This document shows, piece after piece, positions 1 to 9,848 of a stretch of DNA of 64,000 bases. The first letter of the stretch is position 1. Every line of letters starts with the position of its first letter. A program made the position numbers and the translations under genes. The stretch is from CBDDKS01 sp965230335 (GTDB lineage Bacteria; Pseudomonadota; Gammaproteobacteria; Enterobacterales; Kangiellaceae), in assembly GCA_965230335.1 (NCBI GenBank), contig CBDDKS010000006.1, positions 1,550,001 to 1,614,000 on the forward strand. Direction: 5' to 3'. The notes below the pieces were generated by a model. It did no database searches and was not told the DNA's origin. It saw only the letters and a program-made list of their open reading frames with translations.

Positions 1-1488
1 GGAGCAGTAACAAAAGCCAAAGAATATATTATGGAAGCGTATAATAAGGCTGAGGAGAAAAATTATAAAGAAACCTATGCACATCAAATCTCGTTTTTAG
101 TCAATGATACTGATGAAAAGATCAGTTAGCTAGAAAAAGCAAATAAAGAGGACCCTTATGTTCGTGGTGATTTGTATTCTAAAAAAGGAGATAAAGCATT
201 CAGTCAAAATAAAAAAGAAGAAGGGTTAAATTATTATCAGAAAGCGATAGATATTTATAAAACTATTCCAGAAAACTCAACCGCCTTGAATAATATTGCT
301 TTAATTTATATGTCTAAATATGATCTTGGAAGAAAGGAATCAGATTATGACCATGCTTTGAATAATATGGATAAAGCAGTTGAATTAGCACCAAGTAACA
401 GCATTATATTGTCGAATGCCAGTAATTATCATGCAGTGAAGGCTTATCGTGATATTTTAAGTCATTACTTAAATTTAGATGTGTTGGAATTGAGTGCTAA
501 TTTGGATTTGTTTTCTTATCTCTATATTGATCAAAAAGGTAAGCAACTATTTATTGAAAAGCTTATGCAGCATGCTTCTGATAAAAAATCTTTAAACTAT
601 CTGAATAAGGCATTAATACTATCACCAAAAAACATGACTCATATTAATACGCTTTATCATAAAACCAGTTTTTTAGCGTTAAACTCAGAGTTAAAGAAAA
701 TATCAGAGCATATATTAAAAACAGAAATAGATTTAAATGACTCTGAAGTTGAAACTCAAAAATATCGACGTGGTGAATATGATAAGAAAAATATAGAGTA
801 TTATAATACTCAGCTTGAAAGAATGAATACTTTATTGAAAAAAATCAATAAAGATAAATCTCCAAAAGAACACGCTATCATTCAATCATATATTATTAGA
901 ATTAATATAGAATTATCACGCTATAATGGTGATTTAAATGTTCATGAAATGCTACAGGAAGCAGAAAAAAGTCATGCACTTCTGAAGTCATCAGAAACAC
1001 GTGGTATTTATGAAGGCGCATTAGTGAATAAAATTTTGCTGATGTTTAAACAACAAAATGAACAATCAAACACATTTTTTGAAAAATATCATAGAATTTA
1101 TTCAAGTAATGTGTTGTTATCATTAATATTGAAAACACATCCAGATTTCAAAAAACAATTTTTAGCAACACCAGAAAAGAGACTATTAGAAAATCTTATT
1201 GTTCAAAGTCAAAAGGATTTTCCTGATCATCCATCAAGTTTAGACTGGTTCTTGTTGAAGCAATTGGACTCTGAGTATACTGATTATATAATGAAGAGTC
1301 TGCAAAAAAATAATACAAGGAAATATAATCATATCGTGTATACACATTTATCGACTAATCAGGAAATAAATTTTATCTATCAGTATATTCAAGAACTTAT
1401 AGATGAAAAACCAGGAAATATTAAAAAACTTATTTCTGAGGCAAAAGAAAAAGAGTTAGTCATTCCAGAAAAATTAATGAATTTATAG
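1..1488 (+). pseudogene. TPR-repeat protein, 5' end outside window, interrupted by in-frame TAG
   Basis: The frame is open from base 1, stops at a TAG at 127-129, and continues in the same frame to the TAG at 1486-1488. Sequence on both sides of the stop reads as one lysine/glutamate-rich helical protein (…NDTDEKIS, stop, LEKANKEDPYVRGDLYSKK…). If translation restarts, the first usable codon is TTG 172, giving 438 residues. TPR-like helix pairs are visible (GLNYYQKAIDIYKTIPENS; ALNNMDKAVELAPSN; SLNYLNKALILSPKN). No enzyme motif was found. A C-to-T change (CAG to TAG) would explain the break; a sequencing error or suppressed amber codon is also possible. It converges on the algR-like gene 51 bases away. 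Function unknown. Confidence 0.6.
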
Positions 1489-1539
1489 TTATTCCGAGTT
1501 CAGGTTAGTTATTCAGCTATAGAGTTGGTATAGGTTTAT

Positions 1540-2268
1540 TTATAAACTTTTTACCAGAGCTCTTATTTCTGAAACATGTCGTCGACTGATTTCCAGTTGA
1601 GTATGGCATTCCTTTAATACAATTGTTAATCGTCCCATATCATTTTTTGAAAGCCCGCTAATAAAATATTTGTTAATTAATGCATTTCGGTGAATACGAA
1701 TAAATTGTTTTGAAAATTCTTCTTCCAGACTTTTCAATGGTTCTTCAATAAGACACTCACCATTTTTATGGCATACATTGACATATTTTTGATCAGCTTG
1801 AAAATAATAAATATCTTTGATAGGAATAAGTTGTATTTCTCCTCTAAATTGAGTAGAAATATGCTGTCGATGATGATGATTGGATTCTGAACGAAGTTGT
1901 TGTATAACTTGAGCATTCATGCGTTTGGCTTTTTTTAATGCATTGTGTATTTGTTCAGAATTAACAGGCTTCATTAAATAATCGATAGCATTAACAGAAA
2001 AAGCTTTTAGTGCATATTCATCATAAGCACTCACAAAAACAATGGCTGGTGGATTAGGGAGTTGGCAAAGATGCTGGGCTGTTTCCAGTCCATCCATTGC
2101 TGGCATACGAATATCAAGAAAAATAATATCAACAAGGTTGTTTTGACAATATTCAATGGCTTGTAGACCATGTTGTGCCTGATGGATTTGTTTTTCTCCA
2201 AGATCCTGTAAAAAACGTTCCAAACGTTGTCGTGCCAAAGGTTCATCATCAGTAATTAAAATATTCAC
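1540..2268 (-). CDS. algR: LytTR-family response regulator (AlgR-like)
   Basis: A two-domain response regulator of 242 residues. The receiver domain (about 1-120) begins ILITDDEPLARQRL; the acidic pair is D7/D8 and the likely phosphoacceptor is D52 in FLDIRMPAMDG. K102 in YLMKPV is the conserved lysine. A LytTR DNA-binding domain fills about 138-240 (IYYFQADQKYVNV, FIRIHRNALIN). I chose the GTG at 2268, not the upstream in-frame ATG at 2310, because it has an AGGAG box 7-8 bases upstream and overlaps the kinase stop as GTGA, typical of translational coupling. The partner is the AlgZ-like kinase. In pseudomonads this pair controls alginate and twitching; the target here is unknown. Confidence 0.88.
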   Translation of the reverse strand: MNILITDDEPLARQRLERFLQDLGEKQIHQAQHGLQAIEYCQNNLVDIIFLDIRMPAMDGLETAQHLCQLPNPPAIVFVSAYDEYALKAFSVNAIDYLMKPVNSEQIHNALKKAKRMNAQVIQQLRSESNHHHRQHISTQFRGEIQLIPIKDIYYFQADQKYVNVCHKNGECLIEEPLKSLEEEFSKQFIRIHRNALINKYFISGLSKNDMGRLTIVLKECHTQLEISRRHVSEIRALVKSL

Positions 2269-3299
2269 GATGATCGCTCCTGAGGAATGGTTAATATAAC
2301 CTGATAGCATTCATTGTCTTGTTTTATTTTCATGGTTGCTTCAACACCATATCGAATCATTAATCTTTGCTGAATGTTATTATGTGCCATTTGATTACCT
2401 GATGGTGTTTTCTGTTTAGGTAATGGATTACTAATCATTATATGCAAACTCTGTTTATAACGCTTGGCTTCTATCATAATTGTTCCACCTTCTATCAGAC
2501 TTTGTATACCATGGTAAACTGCATTTTCAATAAGGGGTTGTAGTGTAAAGGAAGGAATCTTACAAGTTAGAACATCTGGATCAATTTGCCAGTTGGTTTT
2601 TAATCTATCACCCAGACGTTGTTGCTCTATAGCTAAATAGTGATGACACAGTCTTATTTCTTCTTCCAGGCTAACCTGATAAGTTTCTTCATTCAGACTT
2701 TTTCTTAATAAATTGGCTAAGTGTTCCAGAGTTTGTTCAGCTTTTGTATGATCAATACTAATTAAGCTGGCAATGGTATTTAATGTGTTAAATAAAAAGT
2801 GAGGATGAATTTTTGCCTGCAATGATTCAAATCGTGCCCGACTTTCGGCAGAAAGGCCTTCACGATATTGATGTTGCAAGTAAAAGTATCGAATAAGCAA
2901 CAATGTTAAAATGAGTACAACAATCAGATTGCGAATAAACCAATCTGTATATTGATGCCATATAACAGGCAAAGATAAGCCTTTATAATAAAATAGTCCG
3001 AAAAAGCTGGTTAGACAGGTGATTAATAATACTAAAGCAATCACTATGAAAACAATCCATGTTAAAGGCAGGGTATTTAACCAGTGTCGTAATAAACATA
3101 ATAAAGCACTGACGCATAGTGTGGTCCATATCATAAAAAAACTGTGCATGCCAAAAGAAGTCCAGATAGTGTCATAGGAATCAAATGACAATAAGGTTGC
3201 CAGAACGGCAAAAATTTCTGATAGTAAAATAACAACAAGTACACTGGTTAGACTACAAAAATCAGGAATAACGCCTTGAGAGTGATGTTGTTTCGACAT
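2265..3299 (-). CDS. algZ: LytS/AlgZ-type sensor histidine kinase
   Basis: A 344-residue membrane histidine kinase of the 5TM/LytS-like class. The N-terminal half has four to five hydrophobic segments. The His-kinase domain carries the phosphoacceptor motif KIHPHFLFNTLNTIASL (His near residue 160), and an ATP-binding N-box LQPLIENAVYHGI. The last residues overlap the regulator gene by four bases. An open frame extends upstream to 3434, but it would overlap the preceding gene by 100 bases; ATG 3299 (MSKQHHSQG) leaves a 31-base gap and fits family length. It phosphorylates the adjacent LytTR regulator by inference; the signal is unknown. Confidence 0.85.
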   Translation of the reverse strand: MSKQHHSQGVIPDFCSLTSVLVVILLSEIFAVLATLLSFDSYDTIWTSFGMHSFFMIWTTLCVSALLCLLRHWLNTLPLTWIVFIVIALVLLITCLTSFFGLFYYKGLSLPVIWHQYTDWFIRNLIVVLILTLLLIRYFYLQHQYREGLSAESRARFESLQAKIHPHFLFNTLNTIASLISIDHTKAEQTLEHLANLLRKSLNEETYQVSLEEEIRLCHHYLAIEQQRLGDRLKTNWQIDPDVLTCKIPSFTLQPLIENAVYHGIQSLIEGGTIMIEAKRYKQSLHIMISNPLPKQKTPSGNQMAHNNIQQRLMIRYGVEATMKIKQDNECYQVILTIPQERSS

Positions 3300-3330
3300 T
3301 GAAGGAAGGGTTTGGCTTTTAAAGATAGAG

Positions 3331-4140
3331 TTATGATTGATGATGCTTTTGAAGTTCTGACAATTTATCAATAAGATTACTTCGTGCTCTATCAAGCATG
3401 GTTCTTGAGTTATCTCCTTTTTTCCAACTGGCATAACCTATAGCAAGATCGTATTCAATATCAGGAAATTGATTATTAATTTGTGTTTTTAATGTTTTGA
3501 TGACTTTTTGAATCAGTGATGACAAGGCATCTTCCGGTGTTTCGGGTAAGACGACCAGAAAATCGCCACTTTCTGATTGACCTAACATGTCTGCCCAGCG
3601 CATTTCATCTTTCAGTATCTGGGAAACCAGGATTTGTAATTTTTGCATGTTGTCCGTTTCAAGGTGGCCATTTTGCTCAAATACAATCATTTTTAATTTA
3701 ATCAGAGATAACGGGTTATCATATCGACGGCTTCGACTGACCTCATAATCCAGAAATTGAGCCCATGAGGGTTTTTGTTGAGGTTCATTGGATGAAGATT
3801 CGTCTTGATTAGCTGGAATCGTTGGAATCGGTAGAAAATAGTGAATGGCATACTCAGGCCGAGAGGTCAGCGGTGTATTCCAATGGTGAAGTGTCATAGA
3901 CTCTTTGCGCTTTTTGCTAAAAAGTCGGTAGTAAAGACTGTTCTCATCACAGGACTCAAATGGCAGAGTGACAAAGCTTTCTCCAGCAATATTATTTAAG
4001 GACTGTCCTAACCAGTCACTAAATATTGCGTTGCACCATGATATATCTCGTTTTTCGTCTAAAATAAGTAAACCAAGCCCAGAAGTTTGGAGTATCTCTT
4101 TACACGATTTTTCATAATTAAATTGTGATTGATTTCCCAT
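3331..4140 (-). CDS. PAS plus degenerate GGDEF domain protein
   Basis: A 269-residue cytoplasmic protein. Residues about 15-110 look like a PAS fold (GLGLLILDEKRDISWCNAIF). Residues about 130-265 look like a GGDEF domain: SRSRRYDNPLSLIKLKMIVFE, then SESGDFLVVLPET where a GGDEF signature is expected. The signature is degenerate (ESGDF), and the first metal-binding aspartate is replaced (LIKLKMIV instead of a xxxDxD pattern), so cyclic-di-GMP synthesis is unlikely. It may bind a nucleotide or a partner. It is first in an operon with the AlgZ/AlgR-like pair, so it probably modulates that pathway. Confidence 0.75.
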   Translation of the reverse strand: MGNQSQFNYEKSCKEILQTSGLGLLILDEKRDISWCNAIFSDWLGQSLNNIAGESFVTLPFESCDENSLYYRLFSKKRKESMTLHHWNTPLTSRPEYAIHYFLPIPTIPANQDESSSNEPQQKPSWAQFLDYEVSRSRRYDNPLSLIKLKMIVFEQNGHLETDNMQKLQILVSQILKDEMRWADMLGQSESGDFLVVLPETPEDALSSLIQKVIKTLKTQINNQFPDIEYDLAIGYASWKKGDNSRTMLDRARSNLIDKLSELQKHHQS

Positions 4141-4369
4141 AATTTATGCGCCATTTTGGTTATTTATAGGTAAACTTAAGTATTCCATAAGAGTTATCGA
4201 CGAATTATCAAAATACTTTATGAAATAGATGTTGAAAGAATGAATAATTAGAGCACTTATTTTCTAACATGAACCATTGTTTTTTTAAATAGTAAAAGAG
4301 GTTTTTCTCATATCAGGCAAATATTCGATTATTCGGTTGATATGAGTATTTAATCAATTAGATTAAATT

Positions 4370-7138
4370 ATGAGTGAACCCTGCAGAAAGACAGATGTAG
4401 ATACAGTCAATATTGACAGCAAAGTGGTGACATCCATGTTGCAGCGCTTTTTATCACTTAATGAAAAAAGAAAAGCGGTGCTGCTCAGTCATTCAAGTCG
4501 ATTACAAAGTGACTTTATTGACTTGCTGCCTTTACTGTTTCATGTCAATCATTCAACGTTACCAGGCTATATTGAAGAGAATGTACCCAGTGGTATATTG
4601 GGTTATCATCCAAAAGATAACATACTGCATTTAGCCAAGAAATATGCAGGAGGTTTTCAATTAGAAACAGAGCTTAACAAAAAACAGGATATTCATGCTG
4701 TTTATTTAATGGGCAGTGCTGGATCAGTGGCTTATACTGGACAAAGTGATTTGGATTGCTGGATTGCATATAACCCAGATTTAACCACACAGGAATTCGA
4801 TTTACTGGATAAAAAACGTCAAGCAATTCAAGTTTGGGCTAAACGTCTGGGTTTGGATGTTTCTTTATATTTAGTGAATCAAAATCGATTTTGTGAACAA
4901 ACAGATGCAGAAGGACCCTATCAACAACCCGGTTTATTATTAGACGAATTTTATCGAACGGCTATTTATCTTGAAGGTCAATATTTATTGTGGTGGCTTG
5001 TTCCCATCGAGTGGAATACACAATATAATGCCTATGCAGAAAAATTATTAGCCAGTGAATATTTAAACAGAGATGAATGGATAGATTTTGGAACAGTCGA
5101 CACCATTGATCCTCAGGAATTTATTAATAATGCACTTTGGTATATTAATAAAGCATTGACATCACCTTACAAAACAGGACTAAAACTGGTATTAATGGAA
5201 TCGTATTTAAGTCAATATCCAGATTGCAAACCATTGAGTATCAATTATAAAAGCTTTATCTATAATTATATTGAAAATACAACAGTGATTGATGCTTATT
5301 TGCTGATGTATAGAACGGTAGAGGATTATTTGATTCTGACCAATCAGTTTGAACGTTTGGAATTTATTCGTCATTGTTTTTATCAAAAAGTCAGCTTGAG
5401 AAGTGATGATAATATTGAAAGAAAAAAGGTGGGTAAAAAAATTATTCAAGAGCTTATTGATGAATGGATGTGGGATGATGCCATGTTAGTTCATTTTAAT
5501 GCCAGACCCACATGGAATTTAGAGCATATCGGTAAAGAAAAAGCATTATATGTTAAACAATTAATTTCTTCATTTAAACGTATCGCAGGATTTATCAGAA
5601 AAGAACATGTATTGTTTGAAAAAAATAAAAAATATCTTATTCGGATGAGTCGAAAAATAGCTGCAAGATTGGAATTAACACAAGGAAAAATAGAAGTCAT
5701 TAATATTTCTTTTGTACCTAAAATGAAAGATAAACATATTTCAATCTCAAGAAAGCCTCAAACAAAAGGAACCAATTTATGGTCATTATATGATTATCCT
5801 ATTGATTATGAAGATGCCTGGTTATCTGAACCTAGTTATCAATGTGAATCCTTAATTGAATTATTAGTTTGGTCGAAAATTAATGGATTATTAAACCCGT
5901 ATACTTCTGTACAATTTAAAGATGAATTGGAATTATTGCAATATGATGAATTAGAACGTTTGTCGCATAAGTTGTTTAATATTGAATTAACCACACATAT
6001 TCAAAATGATGAATTTTATGATAAGGAACCTGAAGTATTACAGATACATTTTTTTATCAATGTAGCACATAATCAGTTAACACAGCAGGCCAAGCAGGGC
6101 ATTCAAATAATGACTGATAAACTGGATCCTTTATGTTATGGAAAAGATGAAATCAATTTGGTTGAAAGTATTGATGTATTATATTGTAATAGTTGGGGAG
6201 AGATTTTTGTTGTAAACTTTCTTGGCAAGGAATCTTTGCCCAATTGTATGGTCGCTTTGCTTGATTTATATCATAGACAAAAGAAAAAGCCCAAAATGGA
6301 TTTCCATTGCTTTTCTTTCTTGAAGGGGGATACTCTAAAAGTCAGAGTAAAAGAAGTGATTGAACATGTCATACAACTGGATTTTAATAATACAGAAAGT
6401 GAATTAAATTATATTTGTAAATTTAGTAATGAATATCGATTGCTACATAAATATCAACACAGTTTTGCATATAGTCGAATGACAAACTTGGATGAACTTG
6501 ATAGTATGTTAGTGAGTGAAAGAGGAAAGAAAAAAGAGTTGGACTTTGACAGCAATTGTTTTTCAGATACATTTGTCGATGAGGCTTTAGAAAAAGAAAG
6601 CTATGGTAAACAAAAATTATTTATTGATAATCGAAAGGAAAATATAATTAGATTTTGTTTTATTGATGAGTTTGGTGGTTTGGTAGAATGGGAAATACCT
6701 AGAAATAATAATATGAATTATATTCAATATTTATTTGAATTTATAAAAAATATGAATCATCAATATGATTCCAGTGATGATACTATTATTGTGTTTGAAT
6801 GCCATGCTGATGAATGGATTGATATTACTTCAACTCTGGAAAAATCCAGAAGTGAAGATAACAGTATTGCTATTCATATTGATATTGAAGAAACAGAGAA
6901 TGGATATATATTAAATATCATGGCACGTGAAATAACCATTCGTCTGGACGATGATGAAGACTTGGCAAAGAAATTTTTTAGTTGGTTAGATAGAGCTTTT
7001 TCTGGAAATTATTTTAATAGCTTTATTCAAAATATAAATTATATTTCTGAAACTACCCATCATATTTCTCCTTCTCAGTTGATGTTGGATAAAAAGCGAT
7101 TGGAATCTCGTCTGGGCTATAACCCTGTTCATTCATAA
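4370..7138 (+). CDS. cyaA: Class I adenylate cyclase
   Basis: Makes cyclic AMP from ATP; the product acts through CRP. At 922 residues it is somewhat longer than the enterobacterial enzyme (about 850). The N-terminal catalytic region is recognisable: LPLLFHVNHSTLPGY near residue 55, then the nucleotidyltransferase signature LMGSAGSVAYTGQSDLDCW (about 113-131), with a Gly-Ser motif and the D-x-D metal ligands. The C-terminal half is the regulatory domain. The ATG at 4370 follows a 229-base spacer after the divergently transcribed PAS/GGDEF gene. In E. coli this gene lies close to lptM and dapF, as here; the frataxin gene cyaY that sits between them there is absent. Confidence 0.95.
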   Translation: MSEPCRKTDVDTVNIDSKVVTSMLQRFLSLNEKRKAVLLSHSSRLQSDFIDLLPLLFHVNHSTLPGYIEENVPSGILGYHPKDNILHLAKKYAGGFQLETELNKKQDIHAVYLMGSAGSVAYTGQSDLDCWIAYNPDLTTQEFDLLDKKRQAIQVWAKRLGLDVSLYLVNQNRFCEQTDAEGPYQQPGLLLDEFYRTAIYLEGQYLLWWLVPIEWNTQYNAYAEKLLASEYLNRDEWIDFGTVDTIDPQEFINNALWYINKALTSPYKTGLKLVLMESYLSQYPDCKPLSINYKSFIYNYIENTTVIDAYLLMYRTVEDYLILTNQFERLEFIRHCFYQKVSLRSDDNIERKKVGKKIIQELIDEWMWDDAMLVHFNARPTWNLEHIGKEKALYVKQLISSFKRIAGFIRKEHVLFEKNKKYLIRMSRKIAARLELTQGKIEVINISFVPKMKDKHISISRKPQTKGTNLWSLYDYPIDYEDAWLSEPSYQCESLIELLVWSKINGLLNPYTSVQFKDELELLQYDELERLSHKLFNIELTTHIQNDEFYDKEPEVLQIHFFINVAHNQLTQQAKQGIQIMTDKLDPLCYGKDEINLVESIDVLYCNSWGEIFVVNFLGKESLPNCMVALLDLYHRQKKKPKMDFHCFSFLKGDTLKVRVKEVIEHVIQLDFNNTESELNYICKFSNEYRLLHKYQHSFAYSRMTNLDELDSMLVSERGKKKELDFDSNCFSDTFVDEALEKESYGKQKLFIDNRKENIIRFCFIDEFGGLVEWEIPRNNNMNYIQYLFEFIKNMNHQYDSSDDTIIVFECHADEWIDITSTLEKSRSEDNSIAIHIDIEETENGYILNIMAREITIRLDDDEDLAKKFFSWLDRAFSGNYFNSFIQNINYISETTHHISPSQLMLDKKRLESRLGYNPVHS

Positions 7139-7218
7139 TATTAGGGTTTGTGGTAGCACCGGTATAAAATAAAGGGTATACTGACTTCCAATAAAAATAT
7201 GTCATCATAACTATTTGA

Positions 7219-7401
7219 ATGTCGTTTTTAAAAATTGCTATTTTACTGATAGTACTTATCTTTTTATCTGCCTGCGGGCAAAAAGGACCACTTTTTATAC
7301 CAGACTCTGATGAACAAAAAGAAACCTATTTGATGAATATTGATAATAAAAATAAAGTAAAATTAGCGGCTGTGTCGTGTCGTAGGGTCTTGTTATGCTA
7401 G
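7219..7401 (+). CDS. lptM: Small lipoprotein LptM (YifL family)
   Basis: A 60-residue lipoprotein. A short signal peptide (about 1-18) ends in a lipobox LSAC, followed by the family hallmark GQKGPLFIPD. In E. coli LptM assists maturation of the LPS translocon component LptD at the outer membrane. The gene precedes dapF and overlaps it by seven bases. The last dozen residues (LAAVSCRRVLLC) look unlike the family and are probably unconstrained. Confidence 0.85.
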   Translation: MSFLKIAILLIVLIFLSACGQKGPLFIPDSDEQKETYLMNIDNKNKVKLAAVSCRRVLLC

Positions 7402-8225
7402 TTAGTTTTGCAAAGATGCAAGGTTTAGGTAACGATTTTGTCGTTATCGACACCATTTCCCAGCCAGTTTATTTTAATGCTGCTCAAATTCAAAAACTCT
7501 CTGATCGGCGATTCGGTATAGGTTTTGATCAAATGTTGATTGTTGAACCACCCAAATCACCCAGTGTTGATTTTCACTATCGTATTTTTAATGCCAATGG
7601 TTCAGAAGTTGGACAATGTGGTAATGGCGCAAGATGTTTTGCAAAATTTGTTCGTTTTACCGGGCTTACCTGGAAAGATAAAATCAGTGTGAGTACGCAA
7701 GAAGGTAATATGGCAATGAAAGTGCATCGCGATGGTAATGTGACTGTTGAAATGCGCAGTCCTAAGTTTGAACCTAATGCCATTCCCATGCGTTATGCAC
7801 AAGCTGAAAAAGAATACAGTTTACAGGTTAATGGTATACGTTATCGATTTGGTGCAGTTTCTATGGGTAATCCACATTGTGTTATGTTGGTGGATGATAT
7901 TGATATAGCGCCTGTTGCTGAATTGGGACCGGCTATTTGTGAACATTCTTTGTTTCCTGAGCAGGTTAATGTAGGATTTATGCAAATTCTTTCTGATGAT
8001 AGAATTCGTTTGCGTGTTTATGAACGTGGGGTGGGTGAAACTCTGGCCTGCGGTAGTGGGGCCTGTGCAGCAGTTGCTATTGGCCGTATTCAAGAACGAT
8101 TAAAAGAAAACGTTTCGGTTGAATTGCCGGGTGGTGAATTAATGATAAATTGGCAGGGCTATGATTATCCTTTGTATATGACGGGTGCTGCTGATTTCGT
8201 ATTTGAGGGGCAATTAGAATTATGA
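7395..8225 (+). CDS. dapF: Diaminopimelate epimerase
   Basis: Interconverts LL- and meso-diaminopimelate, supplying lysine and peptidoglycan synthesis in the cytosol. At 276 residues it has the standard length. Both catalytic cysteines are present: C75 in GQCGNGARCFAKF and the second in ETLACGSGACA (about residue 220). The N terminus MQGLGNDFVVID is typical. The start overlaps lptM and the stop overlaps the DUF484 gene as ATGA, so the block is probably one transcript. Confidence 0.97.
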   Translation: MLVSFAKMQGLGNDFVVIDTISQPVYFNAAQIQKLSDRRFGIGFDQMLIVEPPKSPSVDFHYRIFNANGSEVGQCGNGARCFAKFVRFTGLTWKDKISVSTQEGNMAMKVHRDGNVTVEMRSPKFEPNAIPMRYAQAEKEYSLQVNGIRYRFGAVSMGNPHCVMLVDDIDIAPVAELGPAICEHSLFPEQVNVGFMQILSDDRIRLRVYERGVGETLACGSGACAAVAIGRIQERLKENVSVELPGGELMINWQGYDYPLYMTGAADFVFEGQLEL

Positions 8226-8911
8226 CAACAAAAAATCTTGAAGTGGCTTTTGAGCTTGATGAAAATCAGGTGCTTGACTATTTGCAGGAACATCCTAGTT
8301 TCTTAAAGCAGCATGCTGATTTATTGTCCAATTTAGCCATACAGCATCCAACAGAAGGTAGTGTGTCGCTGATTGAACATCAGGTTAAACGACTGCGGGA
8401 AGAGAAAAAAGAGTTGGAAAATCGATTACAGAACATGTTAGGTATTGCTGAACAAAATGAAGCATTACTACAAAAATGCTCTAATTTTTTGACCTGTGCA
8501 ATGGCCTGTAGCAGCTTTTCGAGTTTATGTGTCACGATAACCGATGTGCTTCCCAGAAGTTTCGATGTAGATGTTGCCACCTTGGTTTTATTTGGTGACT
8601 GGCCTCAAGGAGAACATGTGAGAGTGGAGCCTAATAGCCATATTTTACGACAATCTCTGGAGCATGCTTTCCCAGAGAAACAACCTGTATTTTCCCGTAT
8701 AGGAAAAACCATTTACAAGTCGGTTTTAAGTACAACCGATTGTCAGTCGGGTTCTGCAGCATTAATCCCTCTAGGTGGAGAAATAACTATTGGGCTACTC
8801 ACTTTAGCCAGTCATGATCAAAAACGTTTTTCACCAGACATGGGTACCTTGTTTACGGAATTATTATCCAGATTATTAACCCATATGCTGATGAAATTTC
8901 AATCAGATTAA
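8222..8911 (+). CDS. DUF484 family protein (YigA-like)
   Basis: A 229-residue protein of the DUF484 family. The N-terminal helical part reads VLDYLQEHPSFLKQHADLL, then a coiled coil near 50-80 (VKRLREEKKELENRLQNML). The C-terminal part resembles a GAF fold (about 90-225). E. coli has a shortened relative, yigA, between dapF and xerC; the position is the same here. The biochemical role is not established. It begins within the dapF stop (ATGA) and ends 7 bases before xerC. Confidence 0.85.
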   Translation: MTTKNLEVAFELDENQVLDYLQEHPSFLKQHADLLSNLAIQHPTEGSVSLIEHQVKRLREEKKELENRLQNMLGIAEQNEALLQKCSNFLTCAMACSSFSSLCVTITDVLPRSFDVDVATLVLFGDWPQGEHVRVEPNSHILRQSLEHAFPEKQPVFSRIGKTIYKSVLSTTDCQSGSAALIPLGGEITIGLLTLASHDQKRFSPDMGTLFTELLSRLLTHMLMKFQSD

Positions 8912-8918
8912 ATGTCTT

Positions 8919-9848
8919 ATGAGCTTAGATAAGGATACAGAACAGTTTATTGACTATTTAACCTTTGAGAAGCAGTATGCACAGCATACGATTGTCAGTT
9001 ATCGCAAAAGCATGGGCTGGTGGTTAACCTTTATTAAGGAAAAGAAAATAGAAACCTGGCAACGGGTTGATCATCATATTATCCGACACTATACCCACTT
9101 TTTACATAAAAAATCTTTGTCCAACCGAAGTATTGCACAGAGCTTGTCTGTTATTCGTTCCTTGCTTAACTATTTATATAAAAATCATAAGATTACAACG
9201 AATCCTGCTAAATTAATACAATCACCCAAAGTAAATAAAACATTACCTAAAGTGTTATCTGTTGATGAAGCCGTTGGTTTTTTAGAGGCATTGAAAGGCG
9301 TTGATTTTTTAAGTTGTCGTGATCTTGCCATCATGGAATTATTTTATTCTTCGGCATTACGTTTAAGTGAATTGCAACAGTTAAATATAGAGGATATGTA
9401 TTTGAATGAAGCACAGGTCAGGGTTATGGGTAAAGGCAGTAAAGAACGTTATGCGCCTTTAGGAAAATCCTGTCAAAAAGTGATGGAGCAATGGTTATCG
9501 ATTCGATATCAATATGATACCATCCATGAAACAGCGTTGTTTATTTCACAAAGAGCTCAACGCTTAACAACCAGAAGTATTCAAAAGAGATTAGAAATTT
9601 GGGGAAAACGTTTAGGCTTGCCATCACAATTGCACCCACATAAATGGCGACATTCATGTGCAACACATTTTTTGGAGTCTGCCCATGATTTAAGAGCGGT
9701 GCAAGAATTATTAGGACACGCTAATTTATCAACAACACAGGTCTATACACATTTGGATTTTCAATATCTGGCGAATACTTATGATGCGGCTCATCCTAGA
9801 GCAAAAAAAGAAAAAAGAAAAATGAAAGGTCAACAGCGTTTAGTATGA
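8919..9848 (+). CDS. xerC: Tyrosine recombinase XerC
   Basis: Resolves chromosome dimers at dif together with XerD. The 309-residue protein has the N-terminal SAM-like core-binding domain (about 1-95) and the catalytic domain (about 110-300). The full catalytic set is present: R148 (ALRLSE), K172 (GKGSKE), H241 and R244 (HKWRH), H267 (LLGHANL) and the nucleophile Y276 (QVYTH). R148 and K172 match the E. coli positions. The dapF-DUF484-xerC-yigB order identifies it as XerC, not XerD or a mobile integrase. Confidence 0.95.
   Translation: MSLDKDTEQFIDYLTFEKQYAQHTIVSYRKSMGWWLTFIKEKKIETWQRVDHHIIRHYTHFLHKKSLSNRSIAQSLSVIRSLLNYLYKNHKITTNPAKLIQSPKVNKTLPKVLSVDEAVGFLEALKGVDFLSCRDLAIMELFYSSALRLSELQQLNIEDMYLNEAQVRVMGKGSKERYAPLGKSCQKVMEQWLSIRYQYDTIHETALFISQRAQRLTTRSIQKRLEIWGKRLGLPSQLHPHKWRHSCATHFLESAHDLRAVQELLGHANLSTTQVYTHLDFQYLANTYDAAHPRAKKEKRKMKGQQRLV

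Noticed and set aside
7219..7500. Missing lysA between lptM and dapF
   Set aside because: E. coli also has lptM directly before dapF, so this is a normal arrangement, not a deletion.
8919..9848. Tyrosine recombinase as a sign of a mobile island
   Set aside because: Position between DUF484 and yigB and the catalytic spacing identify housekeeping XerC.
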